DNA of 64,000 nt from Christensenellaceae bacterium. GTDB lineage: Bacteria; Bacillota; Clostridia; Christensenellales; Borkfalkiaceae. Positions 25,140 to 33,453 of the stretch are shown here, one piece after another; the first letter of the stretch is position 1; the number at the start of each line of letters is the position of its first letter. A model generated the notes under the pieces. That model saw only the letters and a list, made by a program, of their open reading frames with translations, was not told the origin of the DNA and ran no database searches. A program made the position numbers and the translations under genes. The stretch is taken from contig CAQTYU010000006.1 in NCBI GenBank assembly GCA_948890655.1, forward strand, positions 22,022 to 86,021, given 5' to 3'.

Positions 25140-25354
25140 TGCTACACGAAAGGCTCAAAGAGGCAAGAACAAAGGCGGGACTGTCGCAGGAAAAAGTCGC
25201 CAAAGAGTGCGGAATTACGCAGCCGGCGTATTTCGATATTGAGCACGGCGACCGTGCGCCCTCGCTGGCAGTGGCAAAGCGTCTTGCAAACCTTTTCGGC
25301 GTGTCGCTTGACTGGCTTGTCGGGACGGACGCGGGCGGAAAAGGCACCGCATAG
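25139..25354 (+). CDS. Cro-like XRE HTH protein
   Basis: 71 residues, a single HTH_3 domain (GLSQEKVAKECGITQPAYFD, then FGVSLDWLVG). By size and position as an early forward gene it is the candidate Cro or antirepressor counterpart of the repressor at 24191. GGAGG lies in the preceding gene end. Confidence 0.85.
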   Translation: MLHERLKEARTKAGLSQEKVAKECGITQPAYFDIEHGDRAPSLAVAKRLANLFGVSLDWLVGTDAGGKGTA

Positions 25355-25364
25355 GAGGCGCAAG

Positions 25365-25380
25365 GGAGGACATACCGGTG
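25365..25380 (+). repeat. Conserved leader copy 3 (variant)
   Basis: GGAGGACATACCGGTG, using GTG at 25378 as the start. Confidence 0.75.
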
Positions 25381-25611
25381 GAAACTTACGTGCAAATCGG
25401 CGTCGCGGTGCTGCGCGACACCACAACCGGGGAGCCGCTCAAGCCTACCATACCACTATTTGCGCAAAGCAAGACGGAGCCCCAAGCGTCGGGTATCACC
25501 CGAGGCGAGGAAAAACTTTTAACCGACGTCGCCGGCGTATTCGTGGATATATTCCGCAGATACAGCGACGAAATCAAAAAAATCAAGTCTATGGAGGACA
25601 CGCCAAAATGA
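25378..25611 (+). CDS. Hypothetical early phage protein
   Basis: 77 residues from a GTG placed by the conserved leader. It has an extended N-terminal half and an amphipathic C-terminal helix (LLTDVAGVFVDIFRRYSD). No family recognised. Its last codons are the leader of the next gene (MEDTPK is the translated leader copy 4). Confidence 0.65.
   Translation: METYVQIGVAVLRDTTTGEPLKPTIPLFAQSKTEPQASGITRGEEKLLTDVAGVFVDIFRRYSDEIKKIKSMEDTPK
25593..25611 (+). repeat. Conserved leader copy 4 (variant)
   Basis: GGAGGACACGCCAAAATGA, two bases different from the consensus, also coding in the preceding gene. Confidence 0.75.
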
Positions 25612-25946
25612 ACGAAAAGAAACTCTACAAGGTAACGATTACCGACGAAAACGGCAAAGTGGTGCACGAGGTGGAAAGCGATTGCATAATCGCGGCGATT
25701 TCCGACCCGTCCAAGGGCTCGAAAGAGCAATCGGCAATCCACGGCGTATATATGACGAATTGCCCGGGCGTTACGATACAGCACACTTTCCAAGTGCTGG
25801 ATACCGTAAAGAGGGAGGCAATCGCCAAAAACCCGGCGCTCGGCATTATGCTGGCAATGGACAGCCTCGAGCGTATCGCTCAAAAGCACGGCGTAAAGCT
25901 CGGCGAGGACGAGGACGACGGCGAGGGCTCACGGGGGGGTATTTGA
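25608..25946 (+). CDS. Hypothetical early phage protein
   Basis: 112 residues from the ATG at 25608 (ribosome site in leader copy 4). The first half looks like a small beta-rich domain (LYKVTITDENGKVVHEVES), then a helix (KREAIAKNPALGIMLAMD) and an acidic tail. Family unknown. Confidence 0.65.
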   Translation: MNEKKLYKVTITDENGKVVHEVESDCIIAAISDPSKGSKEQSAIHGVYMTNCPGVTIQHTFQVLDTVKREAIAKNPALGIMLAMDSLERIAQKHGVKLGEDEDDGEGSRGGI

Positions 25947-25979
25947 CCTTTTTAACGAAATAATGAAACGGAGGTAAAT

Positions 25980-26486
25980 ATGCGACTGAAAGAGTTACGC
26001 GGCGACCTTAAGCAAAAGGAGGTCGTGCAGCACATCAAAAAAACCGATAAGCGGGTGGATAGCGGGCTTTATTCCAAGTATGAAAACGGCGTCGCGCTGC
26101 CCACTCCGGAGCAACTGAAAGCTATTTGCGAGCTGCTGGGCGTTGAGCCGCTGGACATTTACAGCGAGGTGGAAATCAACCTCAAAGGCACCAAGGCGAC
26201 CGTACATAAAGCTGCCGCCAAGGATAGCGAGGAGCCGGACACGTACAACCTTTGCGTGAGGCTCGAGCGCGGCGCTGCAAGGTGGTTTCGCAAAGATATA
26301 CTCGCGGCGTGCGGGTATCGCAACCTTACCCACTGGGTAAACGTCGGACTGCTGCGGCTCAAAAAAGAGTACGAGAAAGTTACGGCAAAGGCAAAGAAAA
26401 AAAAGCCGCCCGAATTGAGCGACAAAACGGACGGCACGATAATTGAGGACATACCAAAATCAACAACTAACGCTATAAGACTATAG
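25980..26486 (+). CDS. HTH regulator with C-terminal DNA-binding-like region
   Basis: 168 residues. Residues 1-65 are an XRE-like HTH with a longer loop (DKRVDSGLYSKYENGVALPT, then LLGVEPLDIY). Residues about 90-145 hold a conserved-looking helical segment (RWFRKDILAACGYRNLTHWV) and a Lys-rich stretch. The C-terminus (IIEDIPK) is the in-frame translation of a degenerate leader copy (26445-26460), suggesting that copying of the leader extended the gene. Confidence 0.75.
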   Translation: MRLKELRGDLKQKEVVQHIKKTDKRVDSGLYSKYENGVALPTPEQLKAICELLGVEPLDIYSEVEINLKGTKATVHKAAAKDSEEPDTYNLCVRLERGAARWFRKDILAACGYRNLTHWVNVGLLRLKKEYEKVTAKAKKKKPPELSDKTDGTIIEDIPKSTTNAIRL

Positions 26487-26508
26487 CACAAAAATTTCAA
26501 TTTGTCAA

Positions 26509-26527
26509 GGAGGACATACCAAAATGA
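26509..26527 (+). repeat. Conserved leader copy 5
   Basis: GGAGGACATACCAAAATGA before the zinc-finger gene. A degenerate copy (GAGGACATACCAAAAT) lies 64 bp upstream at 26445-26460. Confidence 0.85.
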
Positions 26528-26835
26528 AAACGATTTACAAGTGCGAAATTTGCGGCAAGGAGTTTCCCGACTGGGAGGAGTGCAGCAAGCACGAAAAGAC
26601 TTGCAAGGAAATTCACGCAACCGGCTTGCGCCTTGCGTCGGAGCTTAACGACGCGGTGAAAGCCGCAAACGAACGCGGAGGCTGCGAGGTCGGTATCTGC
26701 GTCGGAGCGGACGAAACGATTTACCGCTTTATCGGCGCCGAATACAGCGCAAAAGAGCGCCTCGTCGTGCTCGACATAGACACGGACGACAACCTCGGCA
26801 GAAAGATAGGAGGAGCAAGCAATGGCAACGACTAA
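26524..26835 (+). CDS. Small zinc-finger protein
   Basis: 103 residues. Residues 7-27 form a C2H2-type finger with C-x2-C and H-x4-C spacing (CEICGKEFPDWEECSKHEKT followed by C). The rest is an alpha/beta domain without a known motif. Its end overlaps the ERF gene by 14 nt, so it may work with the recombination module. Confidence 0.7.
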   Translation: MKTIYKCEICGKEFPDWEECSKHEKTCKEIHATGLRLASELNDAVKAANERGGCEVGICVGADETIYRFIGAEYSAKERLVVLDIDTDDNLGRKIGGASNGND

Positions 26836-27649
26836 CGGAATTTATACCGCTATAAACGGAATTATGGAGGAAATCGGGGCAATCGGTAAGACCTCGAAAA
26901 ACCAGCAGCAGGGTTTTATGTATCGCGGTATCGACGCGGTTATGAACGCGCTACAGCCGGCGCTCGTCAAGCATAAGGTTTTCGTTGTGCCGGAAATCCT
27001 CGAGCAAAAGCGCGAGGAGCGCGTTACCGGAAAGGGCGGCAATCTCATATATTCAGTGCTCAAAATCAAATACACCTTTTACGCAGAGGACGGCTCCAGC
27101 GTTTCCGCTACCGTCATAGGCGAGGGTATGGACAGCGGCGACAAGGCGAGCAATAAGGCTATGAGTGTGGCGTTTAAGTATGCTTGCTTTCAAGTCTTAT
27201 GTATCCCGACGGAGGAAATGAAAGACCCGGACGCGGAAACGCCGCCCGAGAGCTTACCGAAACCCACGCCGGCGCAGCTGGAGGAGCTGCAAAAGCTCAA
27301 TATCGACCTTAACAACGTGGCAACCTATTTCAAGGTAAAAGTGGAGTTTTTGAGCGCGCAGCAAGTCCAGTCCGCTATTGATATGAAACGCAAGAGGCTG
27401 GCAGCACAAGAGGCGAACGCGGCAGAGAACGGCGAGCAGACGCCCGCAGCAGCACCGCAGAAAACTGGCAAGCCCAAGACCAAATACCAGCAGATTAAAG
27501 AGCTGGGCGCAGAGCGCGGCTTTGATATGGAGGACGTTACGGCGCTGGCGCTGGAAATGTTCGGCACCGATAAAATCAACAGCCTTTCGGACAAGGATTT
27601 CAAGGCGCTGCTTGATAGGGTAAACACCGACGTGGAGGGCACGAACTAA
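26822..27649 (+). CDS. ERF-family single-strand annealing protein
   Basis: 275 residues. The ERF domain fills residues 1-140 (GFMYRGIDAVMNALQPAL and the signature GMDSGDKASNKAMSVAFKYA), followed by a proline/alanine linker and a small helical C-terminal domain. ERF proteins anneal complementary ssDNA in phage recombination. The next gene is a PD-(D/E)XK nuclease, the usual resection partner. Confidence 0.93.
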   Translation: MATTNGIYTAINGIMEEIGAIGKTSKNQQQGFMYRGIDAVMNALQPALVKHKVFVVPEILEQKREERVTGKGGNLIYSVLKIKYTFYAEDGSSVSATVIGEGMDSGDKASNKAMSVAFKYACFQVLCIPTEEMKDPDAETPPESLPKPTPAQLEELQKLNIDLNNVATYFKVKVEFLSAQQVQSAIDMKRKRLAAQEANAAENGEQTPAAAPQKTGKPKTKYQQIKELGAERGFDMEDVTALALEMFGTDKINSLSDKDFKALLDRVNTDVEGTN

Positions 27650-28530
27650 TGGGCACGGCGATTTTTAACAAAGAAAATCATACCTATACGCTGGACGGCA
27701 AAATCCTTATAAGCGTTACCCAGCTTATGCGCAAGCACGGGCTCGCCCCGGATTACTCGGGAGTAAACGAGGCGGTGCTCCAGCGCAAGGTGGAGCGCGG
27801 GACGCTCATACACGAGGAAATCGAGCGCTATATCAAACACGGCGAGCTCGGCTTTACATCAGAGCAAGACGACTTTATCAACTTTGCCAAAGAGCTGGGG
27901 CTTAAGAATATGCGCTCCGAGCAAATCGTCAACGACGACCTCGTGGCGGGTACTATCGACCTTATGGCGGAGCGTGTCGCCGGCAAAGCTACCATAAAAG
28001 TGCTTGCCGATTACAAGACCGGCACGGCGGTGGACAAGGAGGCGGTACGCTGGCAGCTTTCGCTTTACGAGCGTTTGAGCGGCGAGAAATTCGACGAGTT
28101 TTACGTTTTCCACCTTTGCGAAAAGAGCAAGTACATACTGCTGGAGCATATCCCCGCCGAGGAGGTCGAAAAGCTGCTCGAGTGCGAGCGCAAGGGTGAG
28201 ATATACAAACCTCGCACGCTTGTGGTGCCGAGCGAATTACTGGCAGCCGCAGAACAAGCAGAGCGCGCCGTTAAAGTGGCAGAGGCAGCCAAGAAAGAGG
28301 CAGACGCCAGCGCCGCAAAGATACGCGCCCAGCTTATCGCGGCAATGGAGGCGCAGGGCATAAAGAGCTTTGAAACCGCCGACAAGTCTATGCTTATCAC
28401 TTACGTGGCACCCTCGGAGCGCGAAACTATCGACAGCGCAAGACTGAAAGGGGAGCACCCGGAGCTTGCCAAAAAGTACGTAAAGACCTTGACAGTCAAG
28501 GCGTCGGTGCGCATAACGGTGCAAGGTTGA
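27649..28530 (+). CDS. PD-(D/E)XK exonuclease (RecB/Cas4-like)
   Basis: 293 residues. The nuclease core is at about 30-175: GTLIHEEIERY, then AGTIDLMAE (motif Asp), LADYKTG (D-x-K) and RWQLSLYERL. This is the RecB-type order used by phage exonucleases that resect ends for the annealase encoded just upstream. The C-terminal third is a coiled-coil region. The start overlaps the ERF stop by one base. Confidence 0.85.
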   Translation: MGTAIFNKENHTYTLDGKILISVTQLMRKHGLAPDYSGVNEAVLQRKVERGTLIHEEIERYIKHGELGFTSEQDDFINFAKELGLKNMRSEQIVNDDLVAGTIDLMAERVAGKATIKVLADYKTGTAVDKEAVRWQLSLYERLSGEKFDEFYVFHLCEKSKYILLEHIPAEEVEKLLECERKGEIYKPRTLVVPSELLAAAEQAERAVKVAEAAKKEADASAAKIRAQLIAAMEAQGIKSFETADKSMLITYVAPSERETIDSARLKGEHPELAKKYVKTLTVKASVRITVQG

Positions 28531-28531
28531 T

Positions 28532-29104
28532 ATGCTGGGCTCATTTATCGGAAAGTATAAAGATTGCCTCACGGACGAGCGCGGCGCCGTTGTCGTTTCT
28601 TTCACCGTTGAGGGCTCGGAGCGATACGCTGCAAGGCAATGCGCGGCAGCGGCGCAGACGGCGCTTGCAAGTGGCAAAGAACGGCTCAAAATCGAGGTAA
28701 ATATCGACAAGCCCAAGCGGTCGCTTAACGCAAATAATTACTTATGGCAATTATGCGACAAAATCGCGGCAAAGGTCGGCAGCAGCAAGCTGGACATTTA
28801 CCGCGGTTACGTGCTTGAGCAAGGCGTATTCGAGGCTATGGAAATAAACGCCGCAGCCGTAAAGCTCTTTTCCGAGGTGTGGGGCGCTCGGGGCGACGGC
28901 TGGCTCGTCGAGATTATGGACGGCACGGAGCGGGACGGTTACGTTTTACTCCACGCCTACAAGGGCAGCAGCACCTACGACAAGGAACAAATGGCGCGCC
29001 TTATTGATAGCGTCGTAACGGACGCAAAAGAGCTCGAAATCGAAACGCGAACGCCGGAGGAAATCGAGCTAATGAAACAGCGCTGGGAGGGCTCACGCTT
29101 ATGA
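28532..29104 (+). CDS. NinB-like recombination protein
   Basis: 190 residues. The block KPKRSLNANNYLWQLCDKIA is typical of NinB/Orf-type phage recombination mediators that load on SSB-coated ssDNA. The C-terminal part (YDKEQMARLIDSVVTDAKEL) also fits. It sits between exonuclease and HNH genes in the recombination block. Assignment rests on this motif and context. Confidence 0.65.
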   Translation: MLGSFIGKYKDCLTDERGAVVVSFTVEGSERYAARQCAAAAQTALASGKERLKIEVNIDKPKRSLNANNYLWQLCDKIAAKVGSSKLDIYRGYVLEQGVFEAMEINAAAVKLFSEVWGARGDGWLVEIMDGTERDGYVLLHAYKGSSTYDKEQMARLIDSVVTDAKELEIETRTPEEIELMKQRWEGSRL

Positions 29105-29400
29105 AATCCAAACGGACGAAAGCCCTTTCAATTACTCCGAAAGTCAAAAAAACAGTTTACGAGCGGGACGGCGGGAGGTGTGTTTTGTGTGGTAGCCCTC
29201 ACGGGCTGCCGGAGGCGCACTATATCCCGCGCTCGCGTGGTGGGCTCGGCATACCGGAAAATATCGTAACGCTTTGCCGCAACTGCCACCGTGAACTCGA
29301 CCAAACTACCCGCCGGGCAGAACTGCTCGAGCGTGTCAAGGCTCACCTTGATATATGGTACCCGGACTTTTCGGACGACGACCGAATTTATAAAAAATAG
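29101..29400 (+). CDS. HNH endonuclease
   Basis: 99 residues. HNH core with C-x2-C (CVLCGS), EAHYIPRSRGG, ENIVTLCRNCHREL. It may act as a recombination or packaging nuclease; this small type in replication blocks is often called Rap/NinG-like or HNH. It overlaps the previous gene by 4 nt. Confidence 0.88.
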   Translation: MKSKRTKALSITPKVKKTVYERDGGRCVLCGSPHGLPEAHYIPRSRGGLGIPENIVTLCRNCHRELDQTTRRAELLERVKAHLDIWYPDFSDDDRIYKK

Positions 29401-29418
29401 GAGGACATACCGAAATGA
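29400..29418 (+). repeat. Conserved leader copy 6
   Basis: GGAGGACATACCGAAATGA before ssb, one base different from the consensus. Confidence 0.85.
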
Positions 29419-29846
29419 ACAAAGTTATTTTGATAGGCAACCTCGTGCGTGATGTGGAGCTTTCCACGACGCCCAGCGGCGTATCGGTCGCAAAGTTTAC
29501 CCTTGCGGCAAATCGTACCTTTACGAACTCCGAGGGCGAACGCGAGGCGGACTATCCCAACATTATAGCGTGGCGCGACCTCGCAGACCGTTGCGCGCAA
29601 TACCTTTCCAAAGGCAAAAAGGCGGCGGTGGTGGGTATGCTGCAAACACGCTTGTACGAGGTGGAGGGGCAAAAGCGATACGTTACCGAGGTGGTGGCAA
29701 GCGAGGTCGAATTCTTGACACCGAAAGGCGAAAGCCAACAAGCAGCACCGCAAGGGTACGCGCCGAGAGGCGGCGCGCAACGCCAGCAGAGGAATGGACG
29801 GGACGACCTCGTGCCGATTGACGACGACGGCGACCTACCTTTCTGA
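29415..29846 (+). CDS. ssb: Single-stranded DNA-binding protein
   Basis: 143 residues. OB fold in 1-105 (MNKVILIGNLVRDVELSTTP, then YLSKGKKAAVVGML) and a flexible Gln/Arg linker ending in the acidic tip DDDGDLPF that recruits partner enzymes. Phage-encoded copy, separate from the host gene. Confidence 0.95.
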   Translation: MNKVILIGNLVRDVELSTTPSGVSVAKFTLAANRTFTNSEGEREADYPNIIAWRDLADRCAQYLSKGKKAAVVGMLQTRLYEVEGQKRYVTEVVASEVEFLTPKGESQQAAPQGYAPRGGAQRQQRNGRDDLVPIDDDGDLPF

Positions 29847-29857
29847 CGGAGGCGTAA

Positions 29858-30577
29858 ATGGAAATCAAAAAAGGCTATTACGCCGTGATACCCGCGACAG
29901 TACGCTACGACAAGAGAATACCGGCAAACGCTAAACTTTTGTACGGCGAAATCACGGCGTTATGCAATCAGAGCGGGCTATGCTGGGCAGAAAACACCTA
30001 TTTCGCCAACCTCTACGAGGTAAACAATCGGACGATACAAGGCTGGATAAATTCCTTACTTAATGCCGGATACATACGCCGCGATATACAGTACGGCGAG
30101 GACGGCAAGACGGTTATACGCCGCTGCTTGAGTATAGTGTCGTCTGAATTCACCACCCCGTGCACAAATTTTCACGAGGGTGGCGACGAAATCAGCGCTA
30201 CGGTAGCGCTGAAAAATTCACCTATAATATTACAAGATAATACTACAATGAATATTACAAAAAATAATCCCCCTACCCCCGGCAAAAAGAAAGCGCTTTT
30301 TGAGCGTATGACGTCGGAAACCGACTTGCCGGAAAGAGTGAAAGCCTCCATTTATAAGTGGCTGGAGTATAAAAAGTACAACTATCAAGAAATGGGTTTC
30401 AAGACTTTGCTCACGATAGTGCAAAGAAAGGTCGAGGAGTACGGGGCGGACGCGGTTATCGAGCTGGTGGACGAGTGTATCTCGAGCACGTGGAAAGGGC
30501 TAATATGGGAAAAGCTCAACAAACGCCCGCCGCAGCAGCAGCCGAGAAAGCCGCGAAATTACGACGAGGAGGACTGA
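29858..30577 (+). CDS. Replisome organiser / HTH replication initiator
   Basis: 239 residues. Residues 1-95 are a winged-helix domain of the type in phage initiators (GYYAVIPATVRYDKRIPANA, then YEVNNRTIQGWINSLLNAGY). The C-terminal half resembles DnaD-like helices (FKTLLTIVQRKVEEYGADAV). It is placed directly before the DnaC-like loader, the standard initiator-loader pair. The origin may lie within the gene; no clear iterons were seen. Confidence 0.75.
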   Translation: MEIKKGYYAVIPATVRYDKRIPANAKLLYGEITALCNQSGLCWAENTYFANLYEVNNRTIQGWINSLLNAGYIRRDIQYGEDGKTVIRRCLSIVSSEFTTPCTNFHEGGDEISATVALKNSPIILQDNTTMNITKNNPPTPGKKKALFERMTSETDLPERVKASIYKWLEYKKYNYQEMGFKTLLTIVQRKVEEYGADAVIELVDECISSTWKGLIWEKLNKRPPQQQPRKPRNYDEED

Positions 30578-30580
30578 CCT

Positions 30581-31438
30581 ATGGAGCACGTAAACGACGC
30601 TTTGAGCAAGCTCATACCGCCACCGCAACAGCCGGACGCAGACGAGTACGTCGGCGAGGACGGGCTTATTTATTGCAAAAACTGTAAGACCTCGCGGCAA
30701 TTTTTCGAGAATTTTACGGGCGGCAAGCCGGCAATCCTCCCCAAGCTATGCAAATGCAGAGCAGAGGCGGCGGAAAAACAACGCAAAGAGGAGGAGGAAC
30801 GGGAACGCAGGGAGCAGATAGAGAACGCTCGACACAAAGCTATTTCCGTACCCTCATATCGTGGTTATCGCTTTTCGGTGGACGACGGCAAGACCCCCAA
30901 GACAACGGAAATATGCAAAAACTACGTGCGCAATTTTGCGGAGTTTTCAAAAACGGGGCAAGGGCTCTTATTGTACGGCGACGTCGGGACAGGCAAGACC
31001 TTTTATGCTCTTTGCATAGCAAACGCGCTTATTGACCGCGAATACAAAGTGCTGCATACAAGCCTTGCGGACGTGGTAAAAATGGCGCAAGATTTCGACA
31101 ACGCCGAAAGCCACTTTATGCGGCTTATGTGGCAAAAGTGTATTGTTATAGACGACCTCGGCACCGAGAGAGCGACCTCGTTTGCCGAGGAGCAAATCTA
31201 TAAGTTTATAGACGGTTGCAACACGCACGGCGTGGCGCTTATCGTAACAACAAACTACACACCCAAAGAGCTGGAGGCAGCGGCGGCGGATACATCAGAC
31301 TTGACGCACGCCCGAATTTACAGCCGATTGCTCGAAAAGTGTTTCCCCGTAAGGGTAAACGACATTAAACGCCGAGAGGCAAACACCGCCAAAAACAAGG
31401 CGACAGTGGCAGAACTGCTCGGCATAAGTAAAAAATAA
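30581..31438 (+). CDS. DnaC/DnaI-like helicase loader ATPase
   Basis: 285 residues. The N-terminal part has a Cys cluster (CKNCKTSRQF ... KLCKCRAEA), a likely zinc site as in DnaI. AAA+ core: Walker A GDVGTGKTF near 135, Walker B IVIDDLGTER near 190, sensor VTTNYTPKEL and an Arg finger near RIYSRLLEKC. It loads the replicative helicase on phage DNA. Confidence 0.9.
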   Translation: MEHVNDALSKLIPPPQQPDADEYVGEDGLIYCKNCKTSRQFFENFTGGKPAILPKLCKCRAEAAEKQRKEEEERERREQIENARHKAISVPSYRGYRFSVDDGKTPKTTEICKNYVRNFAEFSKTGQGLLLYGDVGTGKTFYALCIANALIDREYKVLHTSLADVVKMAQDFDNAESHFMRLMWQKCIVIDDLGTERATSFAEEQIYKFIDGCNTHGVALIVTTNYTPKELEAAAADTSDLTHARIYSRLLEKCFPVRVNDIKRREANTAKNKATVAELLGISKK

Positions 31439-31440
31439 TC

Positions 31441-31459
31441 GGAGGACATACCAAAATGA
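31441..31459 (+). repeat. Conserved leader copy 7
   Basis: GGAGGACATACCAAAATGA before the clamp-like gene. Confidence 0.85.
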
Positions 31460-32040
31460 ACAAAATCACACTTACAAGCGACCAACTCAAGAGAGTATTT
31501 GAGGTCGCGCAAAGCGCAATCTCTAAAGATGTGGCGCGCCCGGTATTACAATACGCCAAGGCTACCGTAAAGGGTAGCGAGCTCACAGTGGTGGCGTGCG
31601 GCGGCTGGCGCCTTTCAAGGTATAAGCTGGAGCTCAAAGAACAGGAGGCGGATTTCGGTTTTTATTTCAAGCCTTTTGCGCTCCCCAAGACGTTAATATC
31701 CGCGGAAATAGAAAAACTCGACGACAAGGTGATATTTACGCTTAACTGCTCGGAGTGGCAGCAAAGCTATATTTTCCCGCAGCCGTCCGGTGATTTTATC
31801 GACGCGGACAAAATTATACCGCCGAGAGCAGAGGGTTACTCTATAGCGTTTAACGCCAAGGGCTTAATAGAGGCACTCAAGCCTTTTGCTAAATCGGGCG
31901 ACCGTTACCACATTGTCAAGCTCAATTTTGTGCCAGTAAACAGTGGCGGCACAAACGCAACGAGCCCCGGAACGCTTACGGGCAAAATCGACGACGCAAA
32001 CGTGGAAATACTCGTGCTGCCGGTGCGCTGCACGGATTAA
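31456..32040 (+). CDS. Sliding-clamp-like (DnaN-related) protein
   Basis: 194 residues. The N-terminus (LKRVFEVAQSAISKDVARPV, then LTVVACGGWRLSRYKLEL) resembles the first domain of the DNA polymerase III beta clamp. Its length covers about half of a bacterial clamp (about 370 residues), so it would be a reduced or trimer-type clamp, or a decoy that competes with the host clamp. No phage polymerase is in the window. It has its own strong leader. Confidence 0.55.
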   Translation: MNKITLTSDQLKRVFEVAQSAISKDVARPVLQYAKATVKGSELTVVACGGWRLSRYKLELKEQEADFGFYFKPFALPKTLISAEIEKLDDKVIFTLNCSEWQQSYIFPQPSGDFIDADKIIPPRAEGYSIAFNAKGLIEALKPFAKSGDRYHIVKLNFVPVNSGGTNATSPGTLTGKIDDANVEILVLPVRCTD

Positions 32041-32051
32041 AAGGTGGCGAT

Positions 32052-33155
32052 ATGGAAAAAGACGAATTAAAGTATTTGCAAGCGTTTGATTTCCCGCACA
32101 AGGTTATGCGCTCGCAGACAAAAATACTCGAGTACATACTAAAACTTAAGGGCAAGGTGTATGTGGCATTTTCCGGAGGCGTCGATAGTACGGTGCTGCT
32201 GGATATGACTTGCCGAGTATGGGCGTCGCTTGACGAATACCGCGACAAGCCGCTCACGGTTATATTTGCCGACACCGGCAACGAGTTTATGGCGATACGC
32301 CGCTTTGTGGTGGAATTCTGCGAGATATGCGAAAAGCGCCACGGTATTAAAATCGACCTCATAAAGGCGCGCAATAAAGATATAAATTTCTACAATATCC
32401 CCGCGACGGTCGGCTATCCGGTGGTAAGCAAAAAGGTTTCCCGTATGATAAGAGATATACGGACGTGGTGCCGCGAGATTATGGCAGCGCACCAAATCGA
32501 GGGCGGGCTTACCCGGGAGGTATTCGAGCGCATAATCGTGGAGTACGAGCCCGAAATGACGCACACTATACGCCTTTACTTTACCGGGGTTACAAGCAAA
32601 GGGAAAAAGTGCAAGAGCCGCAAGCTGCCGCTCAAGTGGTATAAACTTTGTTATGCACCTTTTGAGGTGAGCGAAAAGTGCTGCGACATTATCAAAAAAG
32701 ACCCTTGCAAAGCGGAGGCTAAAAAGCGCAAACTTTACGGGCTGGTGGCTACTATGGCAAGCGACAGCAAGCAAAGAGAAAGCGCCTACCTCGCCACTGG
32801 CTGCAACTCTTTTAACGGGAGCCGCACAAAAAGCCAGCCTATGGGCTTTTGGTTTACGGACGACGTAACGGAGTACCTCCGTACCTATTCGCTGGAGTAT
32901 TGCAAAGATGTTTACGGGGATATTTGCCCGCCGGGTAGCAGTAAACGCTTTACGAAAGAGCAACATACTGGCTGCAAGCTTTGTCTTTTCGGGTGCCACC
33001 TTGAGGACGAGCCCAACCGCATACAGCGCCTTGCCAGTACGGAGCCCAAGATGTACGACTTTGCTATCAGAAAGGAACAGGGCGGACTAAACTACGGCGA
33101 GGTTATGGACTACCTCGGAATACCTTACAAAGTGGAGGGCGGCGGCAATGAGTAA
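32052..33155 (+). CDS. PAPS-reductase-family PP-loop protein
   Basis: 367 residues. PP-loop AFSGGVDSTVLLDM near 38-50 and ADTGNEF. A Cys-rich C-terminal region (CKLCLFGCHLEDEPNR) could hold an Fe-S cluster. Phage members of this family are common; roles proposed include DNA or tRNA modification (DndC-like) and are mostly untested. Sulfate assimilation is unlikely here. It overlaps the next gene by 8 nt. Confidence 0.75.
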   Translation: MEKDELKYLQAFDFPHKVMRSQTKILEYILKLKGKVYVAFSGGVDSTVLLDMTCRVWASLDEYRDKPLTVIFADTGNEFMAIRRFVVEFCEICEKRHGIKIDLIKARNKDINFYNIPATVGYPVVSKKVSRMIRDIRTWCREIMAAHQIEGGLTREVFERIIVEYEPEMTHTIRLYFTGVTSKGKKCKSRKLPLKWYKLCYAPFEVSEKCCDIIKKDPCKAEAKKRKLYGLVATMASDSKQRESAYLATGCNSFNGSRTKSQPMGFWFTDDVTEYLRTYSLEYCKDVYGDICPPGSSKRFTKEQHTGCKLCLFGCHLEDEPNRIQRLASTEPKMYDFAIRKEQGGLNYGEVMDYLGIPYKVEGGGNE

Positions 33156-33453
33156 GTTACACGACCTTAAAATACTGAAAGAATATTTTGACGCAAAGCT
33201 CGCCGGGGTAAAGCCGTTTGAAATCCGCTACAACGACCGGGATTTCCAAGTGGGCGATTATTTGCGGCTCCGCGAAATTGTGCCGATACCGGATACGTCG
33301 CCCGTTATGTACGAGTACACCGGGCGGGTACTCATTACGGAGGTGCTCTATATCCTCAAAGGCGTGGGGCTGCAAGACGGTTACGTCGCGCTGGGTGAGC
33401 GTCCCGAGGATTACCTCGAAAACGATTTCCCCGAGGGAGGCGGCAATGGATAA
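33148..33453 (+). CDS. DUF3850 (ASCH/PUA-like) protein
   Basis: 101 residues. HDLKILKEYFDAKLAGVKPF, EIRYNDRDFQVGDYLRLRE and the end DGYVALGERP are the DUF3850 signature, a PUA-like RNA-binding fold frequent in phages next to PAPS-reductase-like genes. Function unknown, possibly linked to RNA modification. Confidence 0.8.
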   Translation: MSKLHDLKILKEYFDAKLAGVKPFEIRYNDRDFQVGDYLRLREIVPIPDTSPVMYEYTGRVLITEVLYILKGVGLQDGYVALGERPEDYLENDFPEGGGNG

